Of a DNA stretch of 64,000 bases, positions 1-9,387 are shown in pieces. This DNA comes from Deltaproteobacteria bacterium (lineage in GTDB: Bacteria; Desulfobacterota; Desulfuromonadia; Geobacterales; Pseudopelobacteraceae). Where the stretch lies: positions 1 through 64,000 of the forward strand of contig JAJXWO010000003.1 of assembly GCA_021781535.1 (NCBI GenBank). Reading direction: 5' to 3'. Position numbers and translations under genes: made by a program. Under the pieces are notes generated by a model. That model saw only the letters and a program-made list of their open reading frames with translations, did not search any database and was not told the DNA's origin. Within the stretch, counting starts at the first letter, position 1. Each line of letters opens with the position of its first letter.

Positions 1-1
1 G

Positions 2-334
2 CTGGAGAGGAAACCCGGGCATGTCATTGCGCTGGCCGCAACAGGACAAATTCTGCTGGAGGAGGGTGACCTGCAAGGCGCAGAAGTGAAGCTGATGCAG
101 GCGGTGCAGGCAGATGAAGCCTATCTGCCCAGTTACTACCTTCTTGGCCTCCTGAAAGGCAGACAGGGTGACGTGGCTACGGCGCTGCAGTGGTTTAGTC
201 GGGCTGAACAGTTAAATCCCGGCGATTACAAGATCTTTGTCCATAAGGGGATTATGTACGACGAACGGAAAGACCTGTCTGCGGCAACCGCCAGCTACAA
301 AAAAGCATTGAAATTGGTCATAGAACAGCTCTGA
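2..334 (+). CDS. TPR-repeat protein, C-terminal part (5' end outside window)
   Basis: The reading frame is open from base 2, so this is the tail of a longer gene and the Met at base 86 is internal. About 110 residues are visible. They form helix-turn-helix pairs with tetratricopeptide spacing: Leu/Ala at the helix faces, then the 'YYLLGLLKGRQGDVATALQ' and 'GIMYDERKDLSAATASYKKAL' units, each with the G-(N/D)-x-x-x-A pattern. TPRs mediate protein-protein contacts; the partner and full domain layout cannot be seen here. The gene ends 42 bp before the convergent LysR gene. TPR assignment is firm, function unknown. Confidence 0.75.
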   Translation: MERKPGHVIALAATGQILLEEGDLQGAEVKLMQAVQADEAYLPSYYLLGLLKGRQGDVATALQWFSRAEQLNPGDYKIFVHKGIMYDERKDLSAATASYKKALKLVIEQL

Positions 335-375
335 GCGGATATAACACCCTTAAAGGCAACACTCTCATCACCAGG

Positions 376-1266
376 TCACTGCGCCACCCTCTGTCGCACC
401 GCTTCCATAAACACTTCTGCTGCCGGAGACAGGCTATTTCCCCGGCGCCAGGCGAGATAAAAGCTGCGGCGTATTTCTATTCCGGGAATATCTATCACCG
501 TAAGCGTGCCATCGGCCACTTCTCTTCCGACCGCCAGGGCTGACAAAAAAGCACACCCCGCGCCACCCAGAATCGCCCGCCTGAGTGCTTCGCTGCTGCC
601 AAGCTGGGCAACCACCCGCATGCTGCGCAGATCGAGCCCCGCCTTCTGTAAGGCGTCATCCACCGCCAGCCGTGTGCCTGACCCCGGCTCTCTCACCAGC
701 AGCGGAAGTTGCGGCAGTTGCTGGATAGTCACGGCCGCTTCAGGGATCACTCCGGGCAACGCAACCAGTATTATCCGCTCGGCCCCAACCTCTTGGTAAC
801 AGATTGTATCGGCATCAAACTGCCCCCCCACCACTGCAAGCTCGATTTTTTCATCCTGCAGCAGGCGAATCACCTCATGGGTATCCCCCTGCATCACCTC
901 CAGGCGCACACCCGGCCGGGCAGCAGCAAATTCACCAAGAAGGTCAGGGATTAAACAGGCAGCCGGGATGGTGCTGGCCCCAACGCGCAGGATGGCCTGT
1001 TCAAGGCCTTGAAAGCGCCTGACAGCAACGATCGATTCTTCACACAAACTGCAAATCCGTGCAGCGTGTTCGTAAAACAGCCGTCCTGCTTCAGTCAGGA
1101 TAACCTGGCAGACAGAACGATCAAACAACCGCGCCCCAAGCTCATCTTCAAGGGCGCGAATATGCTGACTGGCAGTGGACTGGGCCAGGCTGACGGACTC
1201 GCCGCCTTTTGAAAAACTGCGCGTGTCGGCAACCGCCAAAAAAACCTGCAACTGTTTTAATGTCAT
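376..1266 (-). CDS. LysR-family transcriptional regulator
   Basis: A 296-residue protein of typical LysR length. Residues 1-60 form the winged helix-turn-helix (MTLKQLQVFLAVADTRSFSK, then SLAQSTASQHIRALEDELG and ARLFDR). Residues about 90-290 are the periplasmic-binding-like effector domain. It is read divergently from the rhodanese gene at 1388 across 121 bp, the classical arrangement for a LysR regulator controlling both its own gene and the neighbour. The effector is unknown. The nearby sulfur-handling genes (rhodanese, CoA-disulfide-reductase-like) make a sulfur-related signal possible, but this is inference only. Confidence 0.9.
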   Translation of the reverse strand: MTLKQLQVFLAVADTRSFSKGGESVSLAQSTASQHIRALEDELGARLFDRSVCQVILTEAGRLFYEHAARICSLCEESIVAVRRFQGLEQAILRVGASTIPAACLIPDLLGEFAAARPGVRLEVMQGDTHEVIRLLQDEKIELAVVGGQFDADTICYQEVGAERIILVALPGVIPEAAVTIQQLPQLPLLVREPGSGTRLAVDDALQKAGLDLRSMRVVAQLGSSEALRRAILGGAGCAFLSALAVGREVADGTLTVIDIPGIEIRRSFYLAWRRGNSLSPAAEVFMEAVRQRVAQ

Positions 1267-1323
1267 GGCATCTCCATCGTTTTATTCGATACATTCTATC
1301 GTATACATACCAGATTATCTATT

Positions 1324-1351
1324 TGCCAGACAAGCATTCAATTGCTATTAA
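1324..1351 (+). promoter_or_regulatory. Possible sigma70 promoter for the rhodanese gene in the LysR-rhodanese divergent region
   Basis: TTGCCA (1324-1329) and TATTAA (1346-1351) are 16 bp apart, about 36 bp upstream of the rhodanese start. The region is AT-rich. Just upstream (1288-1308) the imperfect repeated GATAC/CGTAT sequence could be a LysR operator, but no clean T-N11-A dyad is convincing. An AAAGGAG ribosome site lies at about 1374-1380. Confidence 0.3.
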
Positions 1352-1387
1352 CCATATATATTTTTTTGCATATAAAGGAGACACACC

Positions 1388-1804
1388 ATGTTTAAAAAGA
1401 TCGTCCTGACTTTGGCACTAACCCTGATGTCCGTCACGCCCGTACTGGCAGCGAATTATATTGAGCCCCAGGAGCTGAAGGAGTTGCTGGATAAAAAGCA
1501 GCCGGTAATTCTGGTGGATATTCAGCCTGCAGCCGATTTCGAGAAACACCACCTGCCCGGTTCTATCGAAACCAACGCCTTCCCGGCCGTAAAAGATGAA
1601 GAAAAGGTCCGCCTGGACAAGACGGTGGCCGTTATCAAGGCTTCCAACGCACCGGTTGTCGTCCTCTGCCCTCGCGGTAAATCAGGCGCAAAAAACAGCT
1701 ACAACTACCTTGAATCAAAAGGGGTGCCTGAAGAGCGCATGCAGATTCTGGAGGATGGTATTGCCGGATGGCCCTACAAAGAGCTGTTCGTAACCGGACG
1801 CTAA
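1388..1804 (+). CDS. Secreted single-domain rhodanese-like protein
   Basis: A 138-residue protein with an N-terminal signal peptide (KK near the start, hydrophobic core, cleavage after VLA-A about residue 21), so it is exported. One rhodanese domain fills the rest. The catalytic loop is CPRGKSG near residue 97, with the Cys that would carry persulfide sulfur; DIQPAADFEKHHLPGSI is the usual CH2A-like segment. An AAAGGAG ribosome site precedes the ATG by 7 bp. The DUF3047 gene follows closely and is probably co-transcribed. It may handle sulfane sulfur in the periplasm; donor and acceptor are unknown. Confidence 0.88.
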   Translation: MFKKIVLTLALTLMSVTPVLAANYIEPQELKELLDKKQPVILVDIQPAADFEKHHLPGSIETNAFPAVKDEEKVRLDKTVAVIKASNAPVVVLCPRGKSGAKNSYNYLESKGVPEERMQILEDGIAGWPYKELFVTGR

Positions 1805-1842
1805 CCGGCACGGCTTTGAGACACAACCTGGTAAAGAAATAC

Positions 1843-2478
1843 ATGGTTGCATGCGTGTCGAGTGCTCTGCTGCTGACCTCCCTGCCGGCTTACTCCGACG
1901 GTATTGCCGTATCCCGCTTCGGATCTGAGGGGCTCAAGGGGTGGGTAAGCAAGAGTTTTAAAGGCACGACCGATTACCACATCGTGCAGGAGAATGGTCA
2001 CGCCGTCGTAAAAGCTCACGCCAGAGCGGCGGCATCCGGCTTGACGAAAAAGATACCATTCAGTCCGGTAACATATCGCTATCTGAAATGGAGCTGGAAA
2101 ATTGCCGCTACGGTAACAGGCGGCAATGAAAGGAGTAAAAAGGGAGATGATTACGCCGCGCGGGTTTATGTGATCTTTCCGGGCCGTTTCTTCTGGCAGA
2201 TGCGCGCTCTCAACTACACATGGGCCAACAAACTGCCGAAAGATGAATTCTTCGCCAACGCTTTTACCAGCAAAGCCATGATGATTGCCGTTGAATCAGG
2301 CTCATCACGAGCCGGAACGTGGGTTACCGAAGAGCGGGACATCCTGGCCGACTACCGCCGGGCCTTTGGCGAGGACCCGCCTGAGGCCGGCGCCATTGCG
2401 ATCATGACCGATACTGACAACACCGGAGGCGATGCAACCGCGTGGTACGGCGACATAACACTCTCAACGGTTCCGTGA
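1843..2478 (+). CDS. DUF3047 family exported protein
   Basis: The start at 1843 was chosen because it begins a plausible signal peptide (MVACVSSALLLTSLPAYS). The frame is open upstream to 1768, inside the rhodanese gene, and a TTG at 1816 would add a Lys-Lys n-region, so TTG 1816 is a real alternative. The mature part (about 190 residues) ends with the family-typical MTDTDNTGGDATAWYGDI segment and contains the YLKWSWK and DDYAARVYVIF motifs of DUF3047. The fold is presumably beta-rich. Family function is unknown. It lies 38 bp after the rhodanese gene, so the two periplasmic proteins are likely made together. Confidence 0.8.
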   Translation: MVACVSSALLLTSLPAYSDGIAVSRFGSEGLKGWVSKSFKGTTDYHIVQENGHAVVKAHARAAASGLTKKIPFSPVTYRYLKWSWKIAATVTGGNERSKKGDDYAARVYVIFPGRFFWQMRALNYTWANKLPKDEFFANAFTSKAMMIAVESGSSRAGTWVTEERDILADYRRAFGEDPPEAGAIAIMTDTDNTGGDATAWYGDITLSTVP

Positions 2479-2527
2479 GAGTCCCGGCCAATTCGCCCTC
2501 ACGCATACACAGGCAGTCCCGGGACAT

Positions 2528-4360
2528 TCAGATAGGCGGCGGCAGGTTTGCCAGGACAGGACGGCCAAAGAAATAGCCTTGTGCCCAGTCTATTTCCAAA
2601 TCACACAGAATATCGGCTGTCTCGGCATCTTCAACAAACTCGGCTATCGAGACCAGCTGCAGATCTTTTGAGATATCACTGATACGTTTGACAATCTGCC
2701 TGACCCGCTTTTCCTTTACCTGTTTGACCAAGCTTCCCTCTATTTTAAGAAACGAAACGGGGAGATCGGCAAGATACTGGAATGACGAATAGCCGCTGCC
2801 AAAGTCATCAATGGCTAACCGCATGCCAAAATCGATAAACGGGGCAAGCTTGGCTTTGACTGCGCTTATGTCACCGAGCAATTGCCTCTCGGTAATTTCC
2901 AGCACTATTGGTTTGACAGGGCCCACATCCACCCCGCATGACAGACAGGCCGCCTGGGCTTCTGCAAAGAGCTCCTGAATCAAACTTTGATGAAGCAAAA
3001 GGTCTGCCGAAATATTTACGAAATGTACCAAAGGAAAGCCACCGGCAGCGACATTGAGCGCACAGCGATGCATGGTTTGTTTGATTATCTGGTAATCCAC
3101 CATGTGGGTCAATTGCAATTCCATAGCTGCTGCAATAAAATCGGTAGCCGTAATGACGTTTCCGGCTTCATCAATTAATCGGGCTAACACTTCTTCAGCA
3201 ACCTGTTTTCCGGTTTTCAGATCAACAATCATCTGACTTGCCGGCACCAGCTTGTTGGCTGCAATGGCAGAGGTAAGTTTTGAAGCGATGGAATAAACTT
3301 CCCGTTTATCCTTGGCTTCCACGACGCAGTTCCGGCCGGTTTTTTTGGCTTCATACAGTGCGGCATCCGCTGCTTTTAGCAAAAATTCCGGCGTATCTCC
3401 GTCGCGAGGATAGCTGGCAATCCCGATGCTTGCAGATGTATTAATTTCCTGGGTATTAAGCTGAATTGAGAAGTTCTCAATTTTTTGCCTCAACCGTTCG
3501 GCAATTTTAAGTGCACCGTTCTCATCGGTGTCAGGCAGGATAGCCAAAAACTCCTCGCCGCCCCACCTGCTCAACCAATCAGTTGTGCGTAGTGTTTCCA
3601 GTGCAATTTTACTGATCCCGAGCAGGATATCATCACCGAAATCATGGCCATAATTGTCATTAAGCATCTTGAACCGGTCCAGATCAAACAGAATCATGCT
3701 GAAATGTTTTGCCGTTCTTTTTGCGTAGGCATGCTCACGATTAATAATTTCGTGTAATGCCCGCCGGTTAAGCAGGCCGGTCAAGGGGTCAATTGATGCC
3801 CGTGTTTCCAGCGAGATTTTCATCCTCGCTTGATGCAGTGCCACTGTGGCCAACTGGGCAAAGGCAACAAAAGGCTCCATACCGATCATTTCAAAGTAGT
3901 TTTCCGTATCGGTAAAGATCACAACAAGGGCCCTGAACGGATTACTCGGGTCACCAATCGGCAGGGCCAAGCCTTCTTGAAAACCGTACCGAAGCGCATT
4001 TTCCCGCCAGAGCGCAAAGCTCGGATCAGAATTGACTTTTATAAACACCGGTTCGTTCTTTGTCAGAGCCCGCCTGCTGGGGCATTTCATCATTTCCGGA
4101 GAAAGATCAAGCGCCACATTCAGGGCATATTCGGAAGCATTCCCTACCGAGTAAGATGGCCTGATTGTTTCAGATTCCGGATTTCCCAGATACATCCATG
4201 CAAGGCATATACGTTCAGATGCGGCGACAAGCGCATCACAGGCCGCCCTCAACACTTCATCCGGTGTATTTTCCTGAGCAAGGCTTTTTGTCGCGATCAA
4301 CAGCGCTTTATATATAGACAATTTTTCTTGTACCGCTTCCATAACACTGATCCAGTTCAC
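2528..4360 (-). CDS. GAF-GGDEF-EAL cyclic-di-GMP turnover protein
   Basis: A 610-residue soluble protein with no membrane segments. Residues about 15-180 form a GAF-like sensor domain. Residues about 185-350 are a diguanylate cyclase domain with intact GGEEF (267-271) and an RxxD inhibitory I-site (R258-D261) exactly five residues before it, so it should make c-di-GMP and be product-inhibited. Residues about 360-605 are an EAL-type domain. It keeps the DDFGSGYSS loop, LKIEG, AEFVED and AQGYFFGRP, but the name motif reads EVL (390-392), so hydrolase activity is plausible but not assured. An alternative start is Met7 (4342). It is convergent with the DUF3047 gene. Confidence 0.92.
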   Translation of the reverse strand: MNWISVMEAVQEKLSIYKALLIATKSLAQENTPDEVLRAACDALVAASERICLAWMYLGNPESETIRPSYSVGNASEYALNVALDLSPEMMKCPSRRALTKNEPVFIKVNSDPSFALWRENALRYGFQEGLALPIGDPSNPFRALVVIFTDTENYFEMIGMEPFVAFAQLATVALHQARMKISLETRASIDPLTGLLNRRALHEIINREHAYAKRTAKHFSMILFDLDRFKMLNDNYGHDFGDDILLGISKIALETLRTTDWLSRWGGEEFLAILPDTDENGALKIAERLRQKIENFSIQLNTQEINTSASIGIASYPRDGDTPEFLLKAADAALYEAKKTGRNCVVEAKDKREVYSIASKLTSAIAANKLVPASQMIVDLKTGKQVAEEVLARLIDEAGNVITATDFIAAAMELQLTHMVDYQIIKQTMHRCALNVAAGGFPLVHFVNISADLLLHQSLIQELFAEAQAACLSCGVDVGPVKPIVLEITERQLLGDISAVKAKLAPFIDFGMRLAIDDFGSGYSSFQYLADLPVSFLKIEGSLVKQVKEKRVRQIVKRISDISKDLQLVSIAEFVEDAETADILCDLEIDWAQGYFFGRPVLANLPPPI

Positions 4361-4585
4361 GCTTCAGAGTAGCCTGTTTTTTTTATGATCGTACACGCCT
4401 GCAAGAAACATCGTCAAGGCGTTTTGTGGTTTTTTTTGATACTATGAATGTCCTTACGCTAAACGACCGTATGTTCTTACGAATTTAATGGAAACACATG
4501 CGGACTGTCTTTTTAAATGTGACCGCAGTATTTGCCAAACACATATGGACAATGATATATTCCAATACCAAGCACTTCGAAAAAA

Positions 4586-7500
4586 ATGAAAGATCACCAT
4601 CCAATGACTTTTGACCAGACCCGCTGGACCCGTCTGCCGGTTAACGGCACTGCAGTATGGATCTGCCCCGATCGCCCTTCCTGGTTTGTTCCTACTGTCG
4701 CCGGAGACCGGCTGCTGCAAGAGACATACAGCAGCGGGAAGCGCCATGCGCCTGCAGCGGAGCATGTTTTTCTGCAACGCCTCCCGGATCCTCCGGAAAG
4801 CAACTATACGGGCCGTGCATCTCTGATGACCGAGACTCCAGACCTGAGGGAATTGTGGCTACACATTACAGAGCGCTGCAACCTCGCCTGCTCCCATTGT
4901 CTGTTCTGTTCCGGTCCTGACGCGCTTCGCGATCTGTCCCTGAGCCTGCTCATGCGGCATCTTCATGATGCGGCAGCGCAGGGGTGCCTCAGATTTGCCC
5001 TGACCGGCGGCGAGCCATTGCTACACCCTGACTTCATCCCCCTGGTCAACCATATTCTGAGCATTCCCGCCAGTCGGATTGCCATTCTTTCCAACGGTCT
5101 GTTGCTGGAAAAACGTCTGCAACCGGACTGGCCACGAGAGAGGATTCACCTGCAGATCAGCCTGGACGGCAGACAGGAACATCACGACAGCCTGCGGGGC
5201 AAAGGCAGTTTTGAACAACTGGAGCACCAGTTGATCTGGCTGCGGCTGCAGGGGTGGCAGTTTACCCTCAGTTGCTGTGTAACCATCGACAATGCCGATG
5301 ATCTGGCCTGGCTGGTGGACTACGCTGCGGATCAGGGAGCTGTGTCACTCCACCTGATGTGGCATTTCATCCGCGGCAGGGGCAGTAAGGATCAGCACTC
5401 GGTACCGCTGGACCTGTTCGGCCCGGTACTGAAGGCCATGCAACGGGCTGAAGTACGTGGAATCACCATTGATAACATTGAAAGCTTGAAGGGGCAGATT
5501 TTTTCCCCTCCCGGCACGCTCCACGACGGCTCCAGCGCAGGATGGGAGGCGGCCGCCATTGGCCCGGATGGACGACTCTACCCCTCTGCCGCCACCATCG
5601 GCATTGAGGAGCTGGGCACCCCGCTGGATGACGGTCTCCTCGCGGCCTGGAGCCAGAGCCCGGTTTTATCCGACATCCGGCAGACCAGTGCGGCCGGCCT
5701 GGCCGCCCCCTGGCGGTATCTGTTGGGGGGCGGGGATCTCGACCACAGCTACCATCATCGCGGCACCTTCATCGGCAACGACCCTTACCAGCCCCTGCTG
5801 GAACAGCTGGCTCTGCATCTGATCACGCAAGCCGCACTCCGCCTGCCTGAACCGGACGGCCCCGCCCTGCGGCTGAAAATGGGTGAACTGCTGGCAAGCT
5901 GCGGTAGCCATGGTCCGGTAGCCGTCTGCCATACCAACTGCCTGCTGTCGCTGGACGAGACAGCAAACAGCCGCAACAGGATAGGCGCCTATTATGCCGC
6001 TGCTGCCGGTGACAAGCGGAGTGAGATTCTGAACCCGGTTCATTATGATGGCACCCTGATCGACCATATCCCGGCAGCATACCGCTTCCGCGGTTATGGC
6101 TGCGGCAGTCCGGTGATGGATGCTGAACCGGCTGCCGGAGAGCGGGTGGTTGACCTGGGCTGCGGTAGTGGAGTGGAATGCTTCATCGCCGCCCGGCTGG
6201 TTGGCGCACAGGGAAATGTTACCGGTATAGACATGCTGGAACCGATGCTGGAACTGGCACGCACGGGAGCTGTTGAGGTCAGACAGTCGTTAGGATACGA
6301 CAACATGCGCTTTTTGAAGGGGTTTCTTGAAGAGTTGCCGCTGCCGGATAACGATGCAAACCTCGTCGTCTCCAACTGCGTATTGAACCTGTCGAGCGAC
6401 AAACGCCTCACCTTCAGCGAAATTCTGCGCGTATTGGCGCCCGGTGGCCGTCTGGTGGCGGCGGATGTCGTTTGTGAGACCGAGCCGGACGCATCAATCC
6501 TGAATGACGAGACCTTGCGAGGTGAGTGCATCAGCGGCGCCATGACCCAGAAAGACCTTCTGGGAATAATGGAAGAAAGTGGCTTCATCACCTTCAGGGT
6601 ATTAAAACGGCTGCCCTACCGGGTTGTGAACGGCCATCCTTTTTTCTCCCTGACCTTTGTCGCCAACAAACCGGAGCACCCCGAATCTGCACGCGTCAGC
6701 GTATTCTACCCCGGACCGGCGAAAGCTCTGCTGACCCCTGGCGGGCAATGGCTCCGCCCTGGACAAACGTCCATGGTTACCCCACGCGATGCCGAGATCA
6801 TCGGTGACCAGCTCTGGCAGCTTGATGAGCAGGGGTTGGTTACGAACGTGGCCATTGCAACCGGGGCCAGTTGCTGCATCCCCCCTGAGGCCCAGAGTGC
6901 ACCGCCACCTGCACCGCCGCAGACGCCACACTCCGAGGGCTGTCTCGTCTGTGGCGCACCGCTCATTTACCACACTGTCGAACGGGAAAGCCTCTGCCAC
7001 TACTGCGGCAAACCTCTCCCAGCGAATGCCCGCTGCCGGGAAGGCCACTTCGTTTGTGACCGCTGCCATACCGGCACTGCCCGTGAGGTTATCGAGCACC
7101 TCTGCGCGACGACCGCAGCGATCGACCCGGTTACCCTCTTCAGGGAGATTCGGCAGCATCCGGCCATTCCGCTGCATGGCCCCCAGTATCATGCCCTGGT
7201 ACCGGGCGTACTGCTTGCCTGCCTGCGTAATACGGGGCATCCGATTACACAGGAGCAACTCAGATCCGCCATCCTGCGTGGCAGCGAAGTGAGCGGCGGC
7301 AGTTGCGGATTCATGGGAATCTGCGGCGCGGCGGCAGGAGTCGGTATCGCCTTCAGTGTCCTTCTGGAAGCCACCCCACTCAAAGCATCATCTCGCCAGA
7401 CCGTACAGAAAATCGTCCAAAAGGTGCTTGCAGAGATTGCCGGACACGAAGCAGCCCGCTGTTGCCAACGGGATTGCTGGATAGCTCTGCAGTGCGGCTT

Positions 7501-7615
7501 TACGATTGCTCGTGAATTGTGGGATCTTGACCTGCCACAGGTTGAACCATTCGCCTGCTCCCAGGTTTCACGCAACAAGGAATGCCTTGGGGTGAGCTGC
7601 CCGTTGTGGCCGTAG
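4586..7615 (+). CDS. Three-part fusion: radical SAM + ArsM-type methyltransferase + zinc-ribbon/DUF5714
   Basis: A 1009-residue protein. Residues 1-75 resemble a small PqqD-like N-terminal domain. Residues about 88-330 are radical SAM: CNLACSHC (Cys98, 102, 105) binds the 4Fe-4S cluster and GGEP (141-144) contacts SAM. Residues about 465-695 match arsenite methyltransferases: YGCGSP (Cys506), VVDLGCGSGVEC (521-532, Cys532), SNCVLNL (Cys598) and GECISGA (Cys648), the positions equivalent to the four conserved ArsM cysteines. Residues about 785-1005 hold a CxxC-CxxC ribbon (Cys786-827), then HGPQYHALVPG and GGSCGFMGICGAAAGVG of DUF5714. No strong ribosome site is visible; Met7 is an alternative start. 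Arsenic or another soft-metal/chalcogen substrate is inferred, not proven. Confidence 0.85.
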   Translation: MKDHHPMTFDQTRWTRLPVNGTAVWICPDRPSWFVPTVAGDRLLQETYSSGKRHAPAAEHVFLQRLPDPPESNYTGRASLMTETPDLRELWLHITERCNLACSHCLFCSGPDALRDLSLSLLMRHLHDAAAQGCLRFALTGGEPLLHPDFIPLVNHILSIPASRIAILSNGLLLEKRLQPDWPRERIHLQISLDGRQEHHDSLRGKGSFEQLEHQLIWLRLQGWQFTLSCCVTIDNADDLAWLVDYAADQGAVSLHLMWHFIRGRGSKDQHSVPLDLFGPVLKAMQRAEVRGITIDNIESLKGQIFSPPGTLHDGSSAGWEAAAIGPDGRLYPSAATIGIEELGTPLDDGLLAAWSQSPVLSDIRQTSAAGLAAPWRYLLGGGDLDHSYHHRGTFIGNDPYQPLLEQLALHLITQAALRLPEPDGPALRLKMGELLASCGSHGPVAVCHTNCLLSLDETANSRNRIGAYYAAAAGDKRSEILNPVHYDGTLIDHIPAAYRFRGYGCGSPVMDAEPAAGERVVDLGCGSGVECFIAARLVGAQGNVTGIDMLEPMLELARTGAVEVRQSLGYDNMRFLKGFLEELPLPDNDANLVVSNCVLNLSSDKRLTFSEILRVLAPGGRLVAADVVCETEPDASILNDETLRGECISGAMTQKDLLGIMEESGFITFRVLKRLPYRVVNGHPFFSLTFVANKPEHPESARVSVFYPGPAKALLTPGGQWLRPGQTSMVTPRDAEIIGDQLWQLDEQGLVTNVAIATGASCCIPPEAQSAPPPAPPQTPHSEGCLVCGAPLIYHTVERESLCHYCGKPLPANARCREGHFVCDRCHTGTAREVIEHLCATTAAIDPVTLFREIRQHPAIPLHGPQYHALVPGVLLACLRNTGHPITQEQLRSAILRGSEVSGGSCGFMGICGAAAGVGIAFSVLLEATPLKASSRQTVQKIVQKVLAEIAGHEAARCCQRDCWIALQCGFTIARELWDLDLPQVEPFACSQVSRNKECLGVSCPLWP

Positions 7616-7680
7616 CTATCCCATCATGTGAAGTACCGACTTTGTCAGAATATGATTAATAAACATACTTTGGAGGAATA

Positions 7681-9339
7681 ATGGTAAAACATCTTATAAT
7701 TGGCGGCGTTGCATCCGGCATGTCTGCTGCTGCACGACTGAGACGTCTTGACGAGAACGCGGAAATTATCGTTCTTGAGCGTGGAGGATATGTTTCGTAT
7801 GCAAACTGTGGCCTTCCCTACTATATCGGTGACGAGATCAGCGATCGTGATGAGCTTCTGCTGCAGACACCCGAATCATTCAAGCGGCGCTTCAATGTCG
7901 AGGTGCGGATACACAACGAAGCGGTTGCCATACATCCGGATGCGAAAACAGTAACCATAAAAAATATCCTTACCGGAGCTCAATATCAGGAAACCTACGA
8001 CACCCTGCTGCTGGCGCCCGGTGGCTCGCCGGTCAGGCCGACAATTCCCGGCTGTGAACATCCGGCGATAAAAACCCTCTGGACGATACCGGACACGGAT
8101 GAAATCAGGGAGATAGTTGACAGCGGCACCGTCAGCACCGCTCTGGTGGTTGGTGGGGGGTTTATCGGACTGGAGATGGCCGAAAATCTCCGGATCCGCG
8201 GCATACGCGTGGCACTGGTTGAGATGGCGCCACAGGTGATGAATGTCATTGACCCAGAAATGGCGGCTCTTGTGCATCGTGAGCTGCGAAAGAACAATAT
8301 CGAACTGTATCTGAACGAAACGGTGACCGGGTTTGAGCCGCTCTCCGGAGGAGGGGTACTGGCGCAACTTGGAAGCGGGACGCATCTTGAAGCGGATCTG
8401 GTGCTGCTCTCCATCGGTGTAAAACCGAATACCGGTTTTCTTGCCGATTCCGGCATTCAGCTTGGCGCCCGCGGGCATATAATCGTCGACAAGCATCTCC
8501 GGACAAACAAGCCCGACATTTACGCCGCCGGCGATGCCATTGAAGTCGTAAACCCGTTTACCGGCAAGAAAACCGCCGTGCCACTGGCAGGCCCGGCCAA
8601 CAAGCAGGGGCGAATCGCCGCTGACACCATCAATGGCATCACGACACGCTGCTATGCCAGCACTATGGGGACCGCCATTGCGAAAGTATTCGATCTGGCG
8701 GTCGGGGTGACCGGCGCTACCGAGAAGTTCTGCCGGGACGAAAGCATCCCGTATAAGAGTGTCATAACCCATTCGGGGCACCATGCCGGCTACTACCCCG
8801 GTGCGGCCATGCTCTCGTTCAAACTCCTCTTTTCCCCGGAAACCCGTCGTGTCCTCGGTGCCCAAGTCATCGGGAACGAAGGGGTGGATAAACGGATTGA
8901 CGTGATTGCAACGGCCATCAAGGGGAACATGACCGTAGATGACCTGACCGAGATCGAGCACGCCTACGCGCCACCCTATTCATCCGCCAAGGACCCGGTC
9001 AACATGATAGGATTTGTCGCACAGAACATCCTCGATGGACTCGTCCGGAGCATACCTTTTGACGGCGTCAAGCGTGCCGTTGATGAGGGGGCATTCCTCC
9101 TTGATGTGCGCTCACCCGATGAATTCATGACAGGTTCTATTCACGGGGCGGTCAACATACCGGTCGACATTCTGCGCCACAAGCTTTCCAGGCTGCCGCA
9201 TGACAAAACCATTCTGGTCTTCTGCAAGATCGGATTGCGCGGCTACATCGCCAGCCGCATTCTCACCGCATACGGTTTCACTAAATGTATCAATCTCTCC
9301 GGAGGATTGGATACATACAACGCTGTTTACGGTCTTTGA
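7681..9339 (+). CDS. CoA-disulfide/persulfide reductase-like flavoprotein with C-terminal rhodanese domain
   Basis: A 552-residue protein. The N-terminal FAD-binding GGVASGMSAAARLRR is followed by SYANCGLPYYIG, whose single redox Cys43 is diagnostic of the CoA-disulfide reductase/NADH oxidase/Npsr group. The NAD-binding segment is VVGGGFIGLEMAENL (about 160-175). A dimerisation domain follows, then a rhodanese domain from about residue 465 with catalytic Cys515 (FCKIGLRG). Fusions of this type (CoADR-Rhd) reduce CoA persulfide or polysulfide with NAD(P)H. A strong GGAGG ribosome site lies 5 bp upstream. It sits 65 bp after the radical SAM fusion and may be co-expressed with it. Confidence 0.9.
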   Translation: MVKHLIIGGVASGMSAAARLRRLDENAEIIVLERGGYVSYANCGLPYYIGDEISDRDELLLQTPESFKRRFNVEVRIHNEAVAIHPDAKTVTIKNILTGAQYQETYDTLLLAPGGSPVRPTIPGCEHPAIKTLWTIPDTDEIREIVDSGTVSTALVVGGGFIGLEMAENLRIRGIRVALVEMAPQVMNVIDPEMAALVHRELRKNNIELYLNETVTGFEPLSGGGVLAQLGSGTHLEADLVLLSIGVKPNTGFLADSGIQLGARGHIIVDKHLRTNKPDIYAAGDAIEVVNPFTGKKTAVPLAGPANKQGRIAADTINGITTRCYASTMGTAIAKVFDLAVGVTGATEKFCRDESIPYKSVITHSGHHAGYYPGAAMLSFKLLFSPETRRVLGAQVIGNEGVDKRIDVIATAIKGNMTVDDLTEIEHAYAPPYSSAKDPVNMIGFVAQNILDGLVRSIPFDGVKRAVDEGAFLLDVRSPDEFMTGSIHGAVNIPVDILRHKLSRLPHDKTILVFCKIGLRGYIASRILTAYGFTKCINLSGGLDTYNAVYGL

Positions 9340-9387
9340 TCAAAGATCCGCATTTAGCGCAGCAAAAACAGATACAGGAGGGTACTG

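Noticed and set aside
7876-8961. Long open frame (361 codons) on the minus strand
   Set aside because: It lies entirely antisense to the CoADR-rhodanese gene, has no ribosome site or family motif, and the sense gene is certain.
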